From Gammaproteobacteria bacterium (lineage in GTDB: Bacteria > Pseudomonadota > Gammaproteobacteria > Pseudomonadales > Litorivicinaceae), in contig JAHEDY010000001.1 of the NCBI GenBank assembly GCA_024640985.1, forward strand, positions 1 through 35,768: DNA of 35,768 bases, read 5' to 3'. Within the stretch, counting starts at the first letter, position 1; every line of letters starts with the position of its first letter. Below are positions 1-7,362 of the stretch, piece by piece. Under the pieces are notes generated by a model that saw only the letters and a list, made by a program, of their open reading frames with translations, was not told the DNA's origin and ran no database searches. Made by a program: the position numbers and the translations under genes.

Positions 1-1023
<1,023 letters not shown>

Positions 1024-1101
1024 ACAATCCTCGAACTCATCGAGGATCGATGACACGATTTCACCAAATGTGCTGATAACTTGTTAATTCAACACCCTAT
1101 T

Positions 1102-1126
1102 TGTTGTGCGGCTTTGCGGCACAACA
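1102..1126 (+). other. 23S-5S spacer hairpin
   Basis: Perfect 8-bp inverted repeat TGTTGTGC / GCACAACA (1102-1109 and 1119-1126) around a 9-base loop, between the 23S and 5S genes. Such spacer stems commonly serve pre-rRNA processing. That role is inferred, since no processing site can be read directly. Confidence 0.6.
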
Positions 1127-1134
1127 TACCGGCT

Positions 1135-1254
1135 TGTCTGACGACAATAGCGAGCGTGAACCACCTGATTCCATCCCGAACTCAGAAGTGAAACCGCTTA
1201 GCGCCGATGGTAGTGTGGGGTCTCCCCATGTGAGAGTAGGTCATCGTCAGGCAT
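1135..1254 (+). rRNA. rrf: 5S ribosomal RNA
   Basis: A 120-base gene whose ends pair as helix I (TGTCTGACGA at the 5' end with TCGTCAGGCAT at the 3' end). It contains the conserved core CCGAACTCAGAAGTGAAA near 1172-1189 and GCGCCGATGGTAGTGTGGGG near 1201-1220, as in gammaproteobacterial 5S. It sits about 110 bases after the 23S gene and directly before a strong terminator, so it is the last gene of this rrn operon. The ends are placed by helix I pairing. Confidence 0.97.
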
Positions 1255-1263
1255 CTTAATGTG

Positions 1264-1297
1264 AAAAACCCCGTCTTCATTGGAGGCGGGGTTTTTT
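1264..1297 (+). terminator. Rho-independent terminator of the rrn operon
   Basis: A 10-bp stem CCCCGTCTTC / GGAGGCGGGG (1269-1278, 1282-1291; two G-U pairs) with loop ATT, preceded by five A and followed by six T. This is a classic intrinsic terminator ten bases after 5S. Confidence 0.93.
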
Positions 1298-1312
1298 ATT
1301 GCCGGGAAGAAA

Positions 1313-1341
1313 GTGACTGACTAGGATGGCCACATGTTAAT
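1313..1341 (+). promoter_or_regulatory. Possible sigma70 promoter for the transporter-birA-coaX cluster
   Basis: GTGACT (-35, 1313-1318) and GTTAAT (-10, 1336-1341) are 17 bases apart, each matching 4 of 6 consensus bases. The placement is supported by resemblance to the S10 promoter at 22160-22188: both follow a terminator T-tract and share CCGGGAAG, then TGACT, then ACTAGG. An alternative pair, TTGCCG 1299-1304 and TAGGAT 1322-1327, also has 17-base spacing. Only transcript mapping can tell them apart. Confidence 0.4.
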
Positions 1342-1483
1342 GACACCTGCAACGTTCGATCATTGGGGATTGTCTGTTGTATTGATAGATGCCAACGGTG
1401 CTGGGTACCGTCCCCGCTGCTTACTGACAGTGACGAGTGTCAGCCAGGCTCGAAGATCGCGCCCTTTGGAAAGCGTCAAATGA
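1334..1483 (+). CDS. Possible small ORF A, 49 aa, unknown
   Basis: I do not recognise this protein. The reading frame starts at ATG 1334 after AGGA (1323-1326, 7-base spacing), begins MLMTPATFDHWG and ends ESVK with a TGA that overlaps the ATG of the next small ORF as ATGA. No signal peptide, membrane segment or known motif is visible. Against it, the promoter favoured by comparison with the S10 promoter would start transcription after this ATG. The frame could also be part of a decayed gene split by frameshifts with the next ORF. Its main support is its place in a chain of ATGA overlaps leading to the transporter. Confidence 0.25.
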   Translation: MLMTPATFDHWGLSVVLIDANGAGYRPRCLLTVTSVSQARRSRPLESVK

Positions 1484-1629
1484 CTCGTGACGCGATCGCA
1501 AATTTCCTTGATTGCCGTGTGATGGATCTGATGCCTAAAGTTGGTCCTGACGGCTTTGCGGTGGAGTTGGTGGAGGAATTTCGCTATCTGCAAGAATTCG
1601 ACACTCCGATCATTGAGGGTAGATCATGA
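1480..1629 (+). CDS. Possible small ORF B, 49 aa, unknown
   Basis: Not recognised. ATG 1480 overlaps the stop of ORF A (ATGA), and its own TGA (1627-1629) overlaps ATG 1626 of ORF C. The product begins MTRDAIANFLDC and has an acidic, coding-looking C-terminal half (VELVEEFRYLQEFDTP). A weak GGA lies 9 bases upstream. The frame is open further upstream to TTG 1363, so an 88-residue form is possible, but the extra part is cysteine-rich and has no ribosome binding site. It is either a coupled small protein or a remnant of a larger gene together with ORF A. Confidence 0.3.
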   Translation: MTRDAIANFLDCRVMDLMPKVGPDGFAVELVEEFRYLQEFDTPIIEGRS

Positions 1630-1712
1630 CGGCGAGTGAACAAGAACCCATGGGTTCGATTGATGGTCAAGATTCCCACGGACAGTGGAATCGGTTTGGT
1701 GGGCTGCGATGA
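1626..1712 (+). CDS. Possible small ORF C, 28 aa, upstream of the transporter
   Basis: A very short frame from ATG 1626, preceded by GAGGG (1615-1619, 6-base spacing), ending in a TGA (1710-1712) that overlaps ATG 1709 of the transporter. The product is polar (MTASEQEPMGS at its start) with no recognisable domain. It may act only as a leader whose translation delivers ribosomes to the transporter start, since that start has just a weak GGTGGG in front. The evidence is the ribosome binding site and the ATGA junctions at both ends; protein function is unknown. Confidence 0.25.
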   Translation: MTASEQEPMGSIDGQDSHGQWNRFGGLR

Positions 1713-2617
1713 GCCTGCAGCACGCACCTCGCTGGCTCCCCATCGCTCCTTGGCTGTTTCTTTTTGTTTGGAGTGCCGGTTACGGTGTCGCAAAACTCGC
1801 GTTAGAGTCGACGGCCCCATTAAATCTGCTCGCACTCCGCTTTATCGGTGCGACGCTCGCGTTACTTCCCGTTGCGATGATTGTGAGGCCAGACTGGCCT
1901 GACCGTTTGGCGATCAGGGACTTGGTGATTGTTGCGCTTTTTTTACAGTTGGGCCACTTTCTGTGTATCTATTTGGGTTTGTCGTTCGGGGCATCAGCTG
2001 GAGTCTTGGCGCTCTTCGCCGCGTCACAACCAGTATTCATTGCAATCGTGAGCTCCCTGGTCAATCGCCATTTCCCTCCGCTGCGGATTTGGTTGGGACT
2101 CGTGGTTGGATTGGCCGGGGCCGCTTGGGTGATTTTTGTGCAAGGGGATTTTAGTGATGGCGCGTTGCTCGGCGCAGTTCTCGGGTTTGTGGCTGTCATC
2201 TCGCTGTCGTTGGGCCAAGTTTATGACAAGCGGCAACAGCCCATGTGCCATCCGGTCCTCGTGTATATGATCCAATACGCGTTTGCGAGCGCCGTCAGTC
2301 TTCCCATTGCATGGTGGATCGAAGGCTACCAAACTGAGTGGACACCCTCTCTGGTCGGGGCGTTGAGCTACTTGGTGTTTGGTAATTCGTTGCTAGGTAT
2401 CTTTTTAATGCTGACAATGGTGCGATTTGGAGCGATCTCTCAGGTTACCAGTATTATGTTTTTAGTCCCGGGAATTGCTGCATTGATCGCGTGGTTGGTG
2501 GTTAATGAGGTCATGCCAATACTCGCTTGGCCGGGTATTGCGCTCGCAGCGGCCGGGGTTCTTCTTGTGTTATATGCTCCACCTTCAGTCGTGCCAGTCA
2601 AGGAAGCGTCGTCGTGA
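1709..2617 (+). CDS. EamA/DMT-superfamily membrane transporter
   Basis: A 302-residue integral membrane protein with about ten hydrophobic segments in two similar halves, the pattern of the EamA (DUF6) family of drug/metabolite transporters in the inner membrane. The first half starts with PWLFLFVWSAGYGVAKLAL, resembling the family's N-terminal helix, and the ALRFIGA motif follows. Late helices contain FLVPGIAALIAWLV, typical of the second EamA repeat. The substrate cannot be told; relatives export amino acids, nucleotides or other metabolites. ATG 1709 is chosen because it overlaps the stop of the preceding small ORF. A GTG at 1685 would add eight residues. The stop overlaps the birA start as GTGA. 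In E. coli murB occupies the place before birA. Confidence 0.85.
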   Translation: MSLQHAPRWLPIAPWLFLFVWSAGYGVAKLALESTAPLNLLALRFIGATLALLPVAMIVRPDWPDRLAIRDLVIVALFLQLGHFLCIYLGLSFGASAGVLALFAASQPVFIAIVSSLVNRHFPPLRIWLGLVVGLAGAAWVIFVQGDFSDGALLGAVLGFVAVISLSLGQVYDKRQQPMCHPVLVYMIQYAFASAVSLPIAWWIEGYQTEWTPSLVGALSYLVFGNSLLGIFLMLTMVRFGAISQVTSIMFLVPGIAALIAWLVVNEVMPILAWPGIALAAAGVLLVLYAPPSVVPVKEASS

Positions 2618-3546
2618 AAGCTGCGACTTGGTTACCAGTGTTAAGGCAATTGTCAGACGGGGCTCCCATCTCAGGTCAGGAGCTCGGCGATTCGATTGGC
2701 GTCACTCGCGCAGCCATTTGGCAGCGTGTTGCTTATCTAAAGTCACTGGGAGTTTCGATTGTTGCGAATGATCGGGGCTATCAAGTTCAGGGTCCAGTGT
2801 ATTTGCCGAATGCAGATGTGATTGGGACATCGGTCGAAGTACCGGTCCGATTCGAGCCCGAAGTCAGTTCAACCAATACCCTTGTGCTTGAAAGTCGTCA
2901 GCCGCAATGTCTGCTGACGCTGTATCAAAATCAGGGGCGTGGCCGACGAGGGCGACAATGGGTTGCAGCTCCGGGTGCGGCACTGATGCTCTCGGTCGGT
3001 CAGTGGATGTCGCAGGGTATCCAAGAGATCCAGGGTCTATCGGTGGAGATTGGGGTTTCGATTTGCCATTATCTCAACGGGCTCGGTGTTGATGTTGGTC
3101 TGAAATGGCCAAACGATCTGTGGATTGGCGACGCCAAACTCGCGGGCATTCTGGTTGAGGTCCAAGGTGACCAAGACCAAACCTTTGTGGTTGTGGGTTT
3201 TGGTCTTAACCTACAGCAACCAGTGGCGGTTGATTCACGCGTTTCCGCCATTGACCAAGTCTTCGATCGTCCATGGACCGACACAGATTCGGTTGGACTG
3301 ATTGAATCTGTGCTTAGTAGCATTCGGAATTACCCCGCGACTCCGGCTAAGACGCGGATCGCCCGTTATCGCGCGGTCAGTGTCCTTGAAGGTCGCATGG
3401 TGAATGTCAACGGTTCGTCAACGGGCTTTACAGGGGTCGCCCAGGGGATTGATGAATTCGGGCGACTTTGTGTGTTGAATGAGAATGGAGTCCACAGTGT
3501 CTCTGCAGGTGACGTCAGCGTGAGGCCAGAATCATGCAATATTTGA
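2614..3546 (+). CDS. birA: Bifunctional biotin-protein ligase / biotin operon repressor BirA
   Basis: BirA activates biotin with ATP and attaches it to the carrier subunit of acetyl-CoA carboxylase; class II forms also repress biotin synthesis. The 310-residue protein has an N-terminal winged helix (about 1-60, with LGDSIGVTRAAIWQRV), the biotin loop GRGRRGR (108-114), KWPNDL (164-169) with the catalytic lysine region KLAGILVEV just after (K175), and a small C-terminal domain ending near GDVSVR. GTG 2614 is the start: it overlaps the transporter stop, has AGGAAG 7 bases upstream, and gives the length of E. coli BirA. An in-frame ATG at 2527 lies inside the transporter and adds unrelated residues. 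The 3' end overlaps coaX by 13 bases. Confidence 0.96.
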   Translation: MKAATWLPVLRQLSDGAPISGQELGDSIGVTRAAIWQRVAYLKSLGVSIVANDRGYQVQGPVYLPNADVIGTSVEVPVRFEPEVSSTNTLVLESRQPQCLLTLYQNQGRGRRGRQWVAAPGAALMLSVGQWMSQGIQEIQGLSVEIGVSICHYLNGLGVDVGLKWPNDLWIGDAKLAGILVEVQGDQDQTFVVVGFGLNLQQPVAVDSRVSAIDQVFDRPWTDTDSVGLIESVLSSIRNYPATPAKTRIARYRAVSVLEGRMVNVNGSSTGFTGVAQGIDEFGRLCVLNENGVHSVSAGDVSVRPESCNI

Positions 3547-4262
3547 TCGATTTCGGAAATAGTCGCCTGAAATGGTCGATCTGGGATGGACGCGCGCTCC
3601 TCGATCAAGGAACGATAGATCCTGTTGCCCTTGAGTCGGGCTTAAGGGGATTGGAGTGGCCGCAGATTGATGCTGTGTACTTGTGCAGTGTGGCTGATCC
3701 CGATTTAACCCATGCGGTTGCAGTCTATTGCGATAGCCTGTCGAGTCCGCAATGCCAAACACTCGAAGTCGATTTATCTCAGCTTCCCGCCTGGTTCTCT
3801 TTAGGCACAACCTTGCCTGAACAGATTGGTAAGGATCGTGTCATGGCGATGTTGGGTGCGTTCGCTGAGAACACTAGCTATTGCGTCATCGATGCAGGGA
3901 CGGCTTGTACCATTGATTATGTGACCTCCGGCGAGCATCTCGGTGGATACATTGTTCCAGGACTTGCGTTATCGAGAAGCAGTTTAACTTTGCAGACTGC
4001 TCGGATTGGAGAGGTTGCTGATCGTCTCTATTCAGCCAAGCTCGAACCAGGTCGGAATACCCAACAAGCCGTTGAGCATGGGATCCGTATGAGTTTGGTC
4101 GCTGTTTGCCAGCGTGCCATTCAGCACGCACCTACCGCGTTAGAGGCGGTTGTAATCACAGGCGGCGACAGTCAATGGCTGTCTGGACATCTGTCTGGCC
4201 CGGTGACTGTGCGTGAAAATTTGGTGTTCGAAGGAATCCGTCGATTTTCCGCTGGGCTGTAA
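3534..4262 (+). CDS. coaX: Type III pantothenate kinase
   Basis: This enzyme phosphorylates pantothenate in the first step of coenzyme A synthesis. The 242-residue protein belongs to the ASKHA fold. The N-terminal phosphate loop reads LIDFGNSRLKW (residues 4-14), followed mid-protein by the CoaX signature VIDAGTACTIDYV and GGYIVPGLALS, and a late ITGGDSQWL nucleotide-binding segment. CoaX replaces the unrelated CoaA of E. coli, which is also encoded next to birA in that species. ATG 3534 lies 8 bases after GAGG (3522-3525), inside the end of birA, so the two are probably coupled. No terminator follows it; an AT-rich tract and a promoter begin at its stop codon. Confidence 0.95.
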   Translation: MQYLIDFGNSRLKWSIWDGRALLDQGTIDPVALESGLRGLEWPQIDAVYLCSVADPDLTHAVAVYCDSLSSPQCQTLEVDLSQLPAWFSLGTTLPEQIGKDRVMAMLGAFAENTSYCVIDAGTACTIDYVTSGEHLGGYIVPGLALSRSSLTLQTARIGEVADRLYSAKLEPGRNTQQAVEHGIRMSLVAVCQRAIQHAPTALEAVVITGGDSQWLSGHLSGPVTVRENLVFEGIRRFSAGL

Positions 4263-4309
4263 TATTTTTTAACAAAAGTCTTGTAATCCACCCTCTGTTT
4301 TGGTTAACT
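4261..4309 (+). promoter_or_regulatory. Promoter of the tRNA-tufB operon with UP-like element
   Basis: An AT-rich stretch AATATTTTTTAACAAAAG (4261-4278) sits where an UP element would lie, then TTGTAA (-35, 4281-4286), 17 bases, and TTAACT (-10, 4304-4309). The match at -10 is weak (3 of 6). The base run after it, TTCGCGCC, is the same GC-rich discriminator found after the alpha-operon -10 box and is a hallmark of stringently controlled stable-RNA promoters. Placed about 30 bases before tRNA-Thr. Confidence 0.65.
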
Positions 4310-4344
4310 TTCGCGCCCTGAATCGCAGGAATGCGGTTCCCGAT

Positions 4345-4420
4345 GCCGGCATAGCTCAGATGGTAGAGCAGCGCACTTGTAATGCGAAGGTCCCGAGTTC
4401 GATTCTTGGTGCCGGCACCA
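4345..4420 (+). tRNA. tRNA-Thr(UGU)
   Basis: A 76-base cloverleaf with acceptor GCCGGCA / TGCCGGC, D-arm AGCTCAGATGGTAGAGC, anticodon loop CTTGTAA (anticodon TGT at 4378-4380), T-arm with GTTCGATTC, and an encoded CCA end. It reads ACA and, by wobble, ACG threonine codons. It corresponds to E. coli thrU at the head of the tufB operon. Confidence 0.96.
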
Positions 4421-4423
4421 GAT

Positions 4424-4438
4424 CCCAGTCTGACTGGG
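4424..4438 (+). other. Hairpin between tRNA-Thr and tRNA-Tyr
   Basis: Inverted repeat CCCAGT / ACTGGG (4424-4429, 4433-4438) fills most of the 23-base spacer. It is probably part of the tRNA precursor processed by RNases; no T-tract follows, so it is not a terminator. Confidence 0.5.
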
Positions 4439-4443
4439 CGTGT

Positions 4444-4528
4444 GGAGGGGTGGGTGAGTGGTTAAAACCGGCAGACTGTAAATCTGTTGCCTATGGCTAC
4501 GCAGGTTCGAATCCTGCCCCCTCCACCA
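4444..4528 (+). tRNA. tRNA-Tyr(GUA)
   Basis: An 85-base class II tRNA with a long variable arm, acceptor GGAGGGG / CCCCTCC, anticodon loop CTGTAAA (GTA at 4478-4480), T-loop GGTTCGAATCC and encoded CCA. It equals E. coli tyrU in position. The tRNA-Gly and second tRNA-Thr that follow tyrU in E. coli are missing; the tufB leader starts directly. Confidence 0.96.
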
Positions 4529-4544
4529 AATTTAGATTGTATGC

Positions 4545-4572
4545 ACGGGCGGGCAGGTTGCTGTTCGTCCGT
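4545..4572 (+). promoter_or_regulatory. Hairpin in the tufB leader
   Basis: Inverted repeat ACGGGCG / CGTCCGT (one G-U pair; 4545-4551 and 4566-4572) in the 88 bases between tRNA-Tyr and tufB. It may separate tRNA processing from the tufB message. The function is inferred. Confidence 0.4.
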
Positions 4573-4616
4573 TTAATGTCGCACCAACCCGGAATAAGGA
4601 ACGAGGTACCGTTCAC

Positions 4617-5807
4617 ATGGCAAAAGAAAAGTTTGAGCGTAGTAAGCCGCACGTAAACGTAGGCACGATTGGTCACGTTGACCATGGTAAGACGACTTTG
4701 ACAGCGGCGTTGACGCGTGTTGGAGCGGAGGTTTTTGGTGGTGAGACGAGAGCGTTTGACCAGATTGATAATGCGCCTGAAGAGCGTGCACGAGGGATTA
4801 CGATTTCGACATCTCACGTTGAGTATCAGTCGCATGAGCGTCATTACGCGCACGTGGATTGTCCGGGTCACGCGGATTATGTGAAGAACATGATTACGGG
4901 TGCGGCGCAGATGGACGGAGCGATTTTGGTGTGTTCGGCGGCTGATGGTCCGATGCCACAGACTCGTGAGCACATTTTGTTGTCTCGTCAGGTTGGTGTT
5001 CCTTACATTGTGGTGTTCTTAAACAAAGCGGACATGGTTGATGATCCTGAGTTGTTGGAACTGGTTGAGATGGAAGTTCGTGAGCTGTTGGATCAGTACG
5101 ATTTTCCGGGTGACGACACGCCAATTATTATTGGTTCTGCGCTGAAGGCGTTGGAAGGTGACACGTCGGACATTGGTATGCCGGCGGTTCAGAAGTTGAT
5201 TGAGACGTTGGACTCATATATTCCTGAGCCTGAGCGAGCGATTGACCAAGCGTTTTTGATGCCGATTGAGGACGTGTTCTCGATTTCGGGTCGTGGAACG
5301 GTTGTGACGGGTCGTATTGAGCGTGGAATCATCAACGTTGGTGACGAGATTGAGATCGTTGGTATCAAGGATACGACGAAGACGACTTGTACGGGTGTTG
5401 AGATGTTCCGCAAGCTGCTTGACGAAGGTCGTGCGGGCGAGAACGTTGGTGTTCTTCTTCGTGGTACGAAGCGCGATGAAGTTGAGCGTGGTCAGGTGTT
5501 GGCGAAGCCAGGTTCGATTAATCCGCACACTAAGTTTGAGTGTGAGGTGTATGTGTTGTCGAAGGATGAGGGTGGCCGTCATACGCCATTCTTCAAGGGC
5601 TATCGTCCGCAGTTTTACTTCCGTACGACGGATGTGACGGGTGCGTGTGAGCTTCCTTCAGGCACAGAGATGGTGATGCCAGGTGATAACGTGAAGTTGT
5701 CAGTTGAGCTGATTTGTCCGATTGCGATGGAAGAAGGTCTACGTTTTGCGATTCGTGAAGGTGGCCGCACGGTCGGCGCCGGCGTCGTTTCCAAAATCCT
5801 AGACTGA
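4617..5807 (+). CDS. tufB: Elongation factor Tu (copy 1)
   Basis: EF-Tu carries aminoacyl-tRNA to the ribosome A site and hydrolyses GTP. The 396-residue protein has the P-loop GHVDHGKT (19-26), the switch I motif RGITI, DCPGH, NKAD, and beta-barrel domains II and III ending VVSKILD, all typical of gammaproteobacterial EF-Tu. GAGG lies 10 bases before the ATG. It is preceded by two tRNA genes and followed by a hairpin and tRNA-Trp, so it is likely cotranscribed with them. As read, the coding sequence is identical in every base to copy 2 at 20901-22091, with identity starting at ATG and ending at TGA. Codon use is odd for so abundant a protein: mostly ATT for Ile, ACG for Thr and no ACC. Confidence 0.98.
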   Translation: MAKEKFERSKPHVNVGTIGHVDHGKTTLTAALTRVGAEVFGGETRAFDQIDNAPEERARGITISTSHVEYQSHERHYAHVDCPGHADYVKNMITGAAQMDGAILVCSAADGPMPQTREHILLSRQVGVPYIVVFLNKADMVDDPELLELVEMEVRELLDQYDFPGDDTPIIIGSALKALEGDTSDIGMPAVQKLIETLDSYIPEPERAIDQAFLMPIEDVFSISGRGTVVTGRIERGIINVGDEIEIVGIKDTTKTTCTGVEMFRKLLDEGRAGENVGVLLRGTKRDEVERGQVLAKPGSINPHTKFECEVYVLSKDEGGRHTPFFKGYRPQFYFRTTDVTGACELPSGTEMVMPGDNVKLSVELICPIAMEEGLRFAIREGGRTVGAGVVSKILD

Positions 5808-5822
5808 GCATAACGAATAGAT

Positions 5823-5842
5823 GAGGCCTCGAAAGAGGCCTC
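5823..5842 (+). other. Palindromic hairpin with GAAA loop after tufB
   Basis: Two copies of the self-complementary octamer GAGGCCTC (5823-5830, 5835-5842) flank a GAAA tetraloop, giving an 8-bp stem. There is no T-tract, so full termination is unlikely. It may be an RNA processing or mRNA-stabilising site between tufB and tRNA-Trp. Confidence 0.6.
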
Positions 5843-5852
5843 CAACAGGGTT

Positions 5853-5928
5853 AGGCCAGTAGCTCAATTGGCAGAGCATCGGTCTCCAAAACCGGAGGTT
5901 GGGGGTTCGATTCCCTCCTGGCCTGCCA
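5853..5928 (+). tRNA. tRNA-Trp(CCA)
   Basis: A 76-base cloverleaf, acceptor AGGCCAG / CTGGCCT, anticodon loop CTCCAAA (CCA at 5886-5888), T-arm GGTTCGATTCC, with a GCCA end encoded. It lies between tufB and secE, its common place in gammaproteobacteria. The 3' end can also pair with GGCAGG just downstream (5933-5938), a possible processing signal. Confidence 0.96.
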
Positions 5929-5963
5929 AATGGGCAGGTCCCTGACTGGAACGCAGAGGAAGT

Positions 5964-6329
5964 ATGAACGCAAAAGTGGAAGCACCATCGCGCCTTGATC
6001 ACCTGAAGTGGGTGGTTGTGGTTGCCACGATCGCTGTAGGCGTGGTTGGTAATAGTTATTACGCCGGTGAATCTCTGCTCTATCGTGTGCTTGCGTTAGT
6101 TGCCCTCGCTGCCATTGCGGCAGGCATTGCGTTAACAACGCAGAAGGGTGCTGCATTCCGGGAAATGCTAAAAGAGGCCCGTGTCGAGCTGAGAAAAGTA
6201 GTCTGGCCGACACGAGTAGAAACTGGGCAAACAACAGCCATTGTCGTTGTGGTCGTATTGATCGTAGCGTTGATTTTATGGGCACTCGACAGCTTGTTTG
6301 CTTGGGTTATTGCCTCCTTGATTGGATAA
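5964..6329 (+). CDS. secE: Preprotein translocase subunit SecE
   Basis: SecE clamps the two halves of the SecY channel in the inner membrane. The 121-residue protein has three predicted membrane segments, at about residues 11-32, 36-56 and 90-118, as in the three-helix SecE of E. coli and Pseudomonas. The conserved cytoplasmic amphipathic stretch [16 protein letters not shown] precedes the last helix. ATG 5964 follows AGAGGAAG closely. No promoter was seen between tRNA-Trp and secE, so it is probably read from upstream. It is followed by nusG with 4 bases between stop and start. Its first codons are almost the same as those of rpsE at 30199. Confidence 0.96.
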   Translation: MNAKVEAPSRLDHLKWVVVVATIAVGVVGNSYYAGESLLYRVLALVALAAIAAGIALTTQKGAAFREMLKEARVELRKVVWPTRVETGQTTAIVVVVVLIVALILWALDSLFAWVIASLIG

Positions 6330-6333
6330 CGGA

Positions 6334-6867
6334 ATGTCAAAGCGTTGGTATGTAGTACAAGCCTTCTCCGGATATGAGAAGTCAGTGATGCGAAGTCTGC
6401 ACGAGCAGATCGCTTTGCACGGTATGGAAGATCGCTTCGGCGACATCCTCGTCCCGACTGAAGAAGTCGTTGAGATGAAGGAAGGCAAGAAGCGGAAGAG
6501 CGAGCGGAAGTTCTACCCTGGGTATGTGCTTGTCAACATGGAAATGGATGATGAGACCTGGCACTTGGTGAAAGGTATCCCTCGCGTCCTTGGTTTTGTG
6601 GGCGGTAATGCTGAGCGGCCTGCGCCAATCACGGAAGCAGAAGCTGCATTGATCCTAGATCGTGTGACCGAGGGTGGAGAAACCCCGCGTCCGAAGACCT
6701 TGTTTGAGCCGGGCGAATTGGTGCGTGTCACCGATGGTCCATTTGCCGATTTCAATGGCACGGTTGAGGAAGTGAATTATGAAAAGAGTCGCTTGCAAGT
6801 CGCGGTGATGATTTTCGGTCGTTCGACTCCGGTTGAACTTGAATTTGGTCAGGTCGAGAAAGGCTAA
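6334..6867 (+). CDS. nusG: Transcription termination/antitermination factor NusG
   Basis: NusG binds RNA polymerase, reduces pausing, and links it to Rho or to ribosomal protein S10. The 177-residue protein has the NGN domain starting [13 protein letters not shown], with the conserved [12 protein letters not shown] stretch, and a C-terminal KOW domain (about 120-177) with [11 protein letters not shown] and [16 protein letters not shown] 6334 is chosen because the protein then begins as family members do; an in-frame TTG at 6322 lies inside the secE end. The Shine-Dalgarno is weak (GGA), which fits coupling to secE 4 bases away. Confidence 0.96.
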   Translation: MSKRWYVVQAFSGYEKSVMRSLHEQIALHGMEDRFGDILVPTEEVVEMKEGKKRKSERKFYPGYVLVNMEMDDETWHLVKGIPRVLGFVGGNAERPAPITEAEAALILDRVTEGGETPRPKTLFEPGELVRVTDGPFADFNGTVEEVNYEKSRLQVAVMIFGRSTPVELEFGQVEKG

Positions 6868-6884
6868 TCTCGCCTGAGGCAATA

Positions 6885-6910
6885 CGGGGAGCCGAAAGGC
6901 GTTAGTACCC
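6885..6910 (+). promoter_or_regulatory. Candidate L1-binding operator in the rplK leader
   Basis: GGGGAGCC (6886-6893), GAAA, GGC, then GTTAGTACCC (6901-6910) can fold as a GCC-GAAA-GGC hairpin with an outer GGG/CCC pairing. This resembles the L1 stalk in 23S rRNA (GGGAG opposite AATACC in this window, about 243-293) and the known L1 translational operator before rplK in E. coli. The role is inferred from place and resemblance. Confidence 0.6.
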
Positions 6911-6927
6911 ATTAAAGGAGAAGTACA

Positions 6928-7362
6928 ATGGCCAAGAAGATTGACGGCTACATTAAGCTGCAAATTGCTGCAGGTCAGGCGAATCCATCGCCTCCTGTTG
7001 GTCCCGCGCTCGGTCAAAAGGGCGTGAATATCATGGAATTCTGTAAGGCGTTTAACGCAGCGACTCAGCAGATGGAGCAAGGTCTTCCCGTTCCAACTGT
7101 GATTACAGTCTACAGCGATAAATCCTTCACATTTGTGACCAAGACTCCGCCTGCGTCTGTATTGATTAAAAAGGCGTTGGGTCTGAAGAGCGGTTCATCG
7201 CGCCCGAACACCGATAAGGTTGGTAAGATCACGCGCGCTCAGCTCGAAGAAATTGCAAAGACCAAAGAGCCTGATTTGACAGCGGCGGACTTGGATGCGG
7301 CGGTTCGCACGATTGCAGGTACTGCGCGTTCAATGGGCATCGATTCAGAAGGAGTCATCTGA
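6928..7362 (+). CDS. rplK: 50S ribosomal protein L11
   Basis: L11 forms the GTPase-associated centre with 23S rRNA and the L10-L12 stalk. At 144 residues it is close to E. coli L11 (142). The N-terminal domain carries the proline-rich [19 protein letters not shown], and the RNA-binding C-terminal domain includes [12 protein letters not shown] and [28 protein letters not shown] precedes the start. The 60-base leader holds a likely L1 operator, so L1 probably controls both rplK and rplA. The stop overlaps the rplA start as TGATG. Confidence 0.98.
   Translation: MAKKIDGYIKLQIAAGQANPSPPVGPALGQKGVNIMEFCKAFNAATQQMEQGLPVPTVITVYSDKSFTFVTKTPPASVLIKKALGLKSGSSRPNTDKVGKITRAQLEEIAKTKEPDLTAADLDAAVRTIAGTARSMGIDSEGVI

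Noticed and set aside
2527-2613. Upstream extension of birA
   Set aside because: It lies inside the transporter gene and adds residues unlike any BirA; GTG 2614 has a good ribosome binding site and a GTGA overlap.
4300-4656. 118-residue plus-strand frame across the tRNA genes
   Set aside because: It spans two tRNAs and the tufB start. The composition follows the tRNAs and no protein family is recognisable.
4497-4973. Long minus-strand frames over tufB (and the matching ones over tufA, 20862-21257)
   Set aside because: They mirror EF-Tu codon structure and are duplicated only because the tuf genes are identical.
6839-6870. Possible rplK promoter at the end of nusG (TTGAAT and TAATCT)
   Set aside because: The spacing is about 20 bases and the -10 match is poor; there is not enough evidence to call it.
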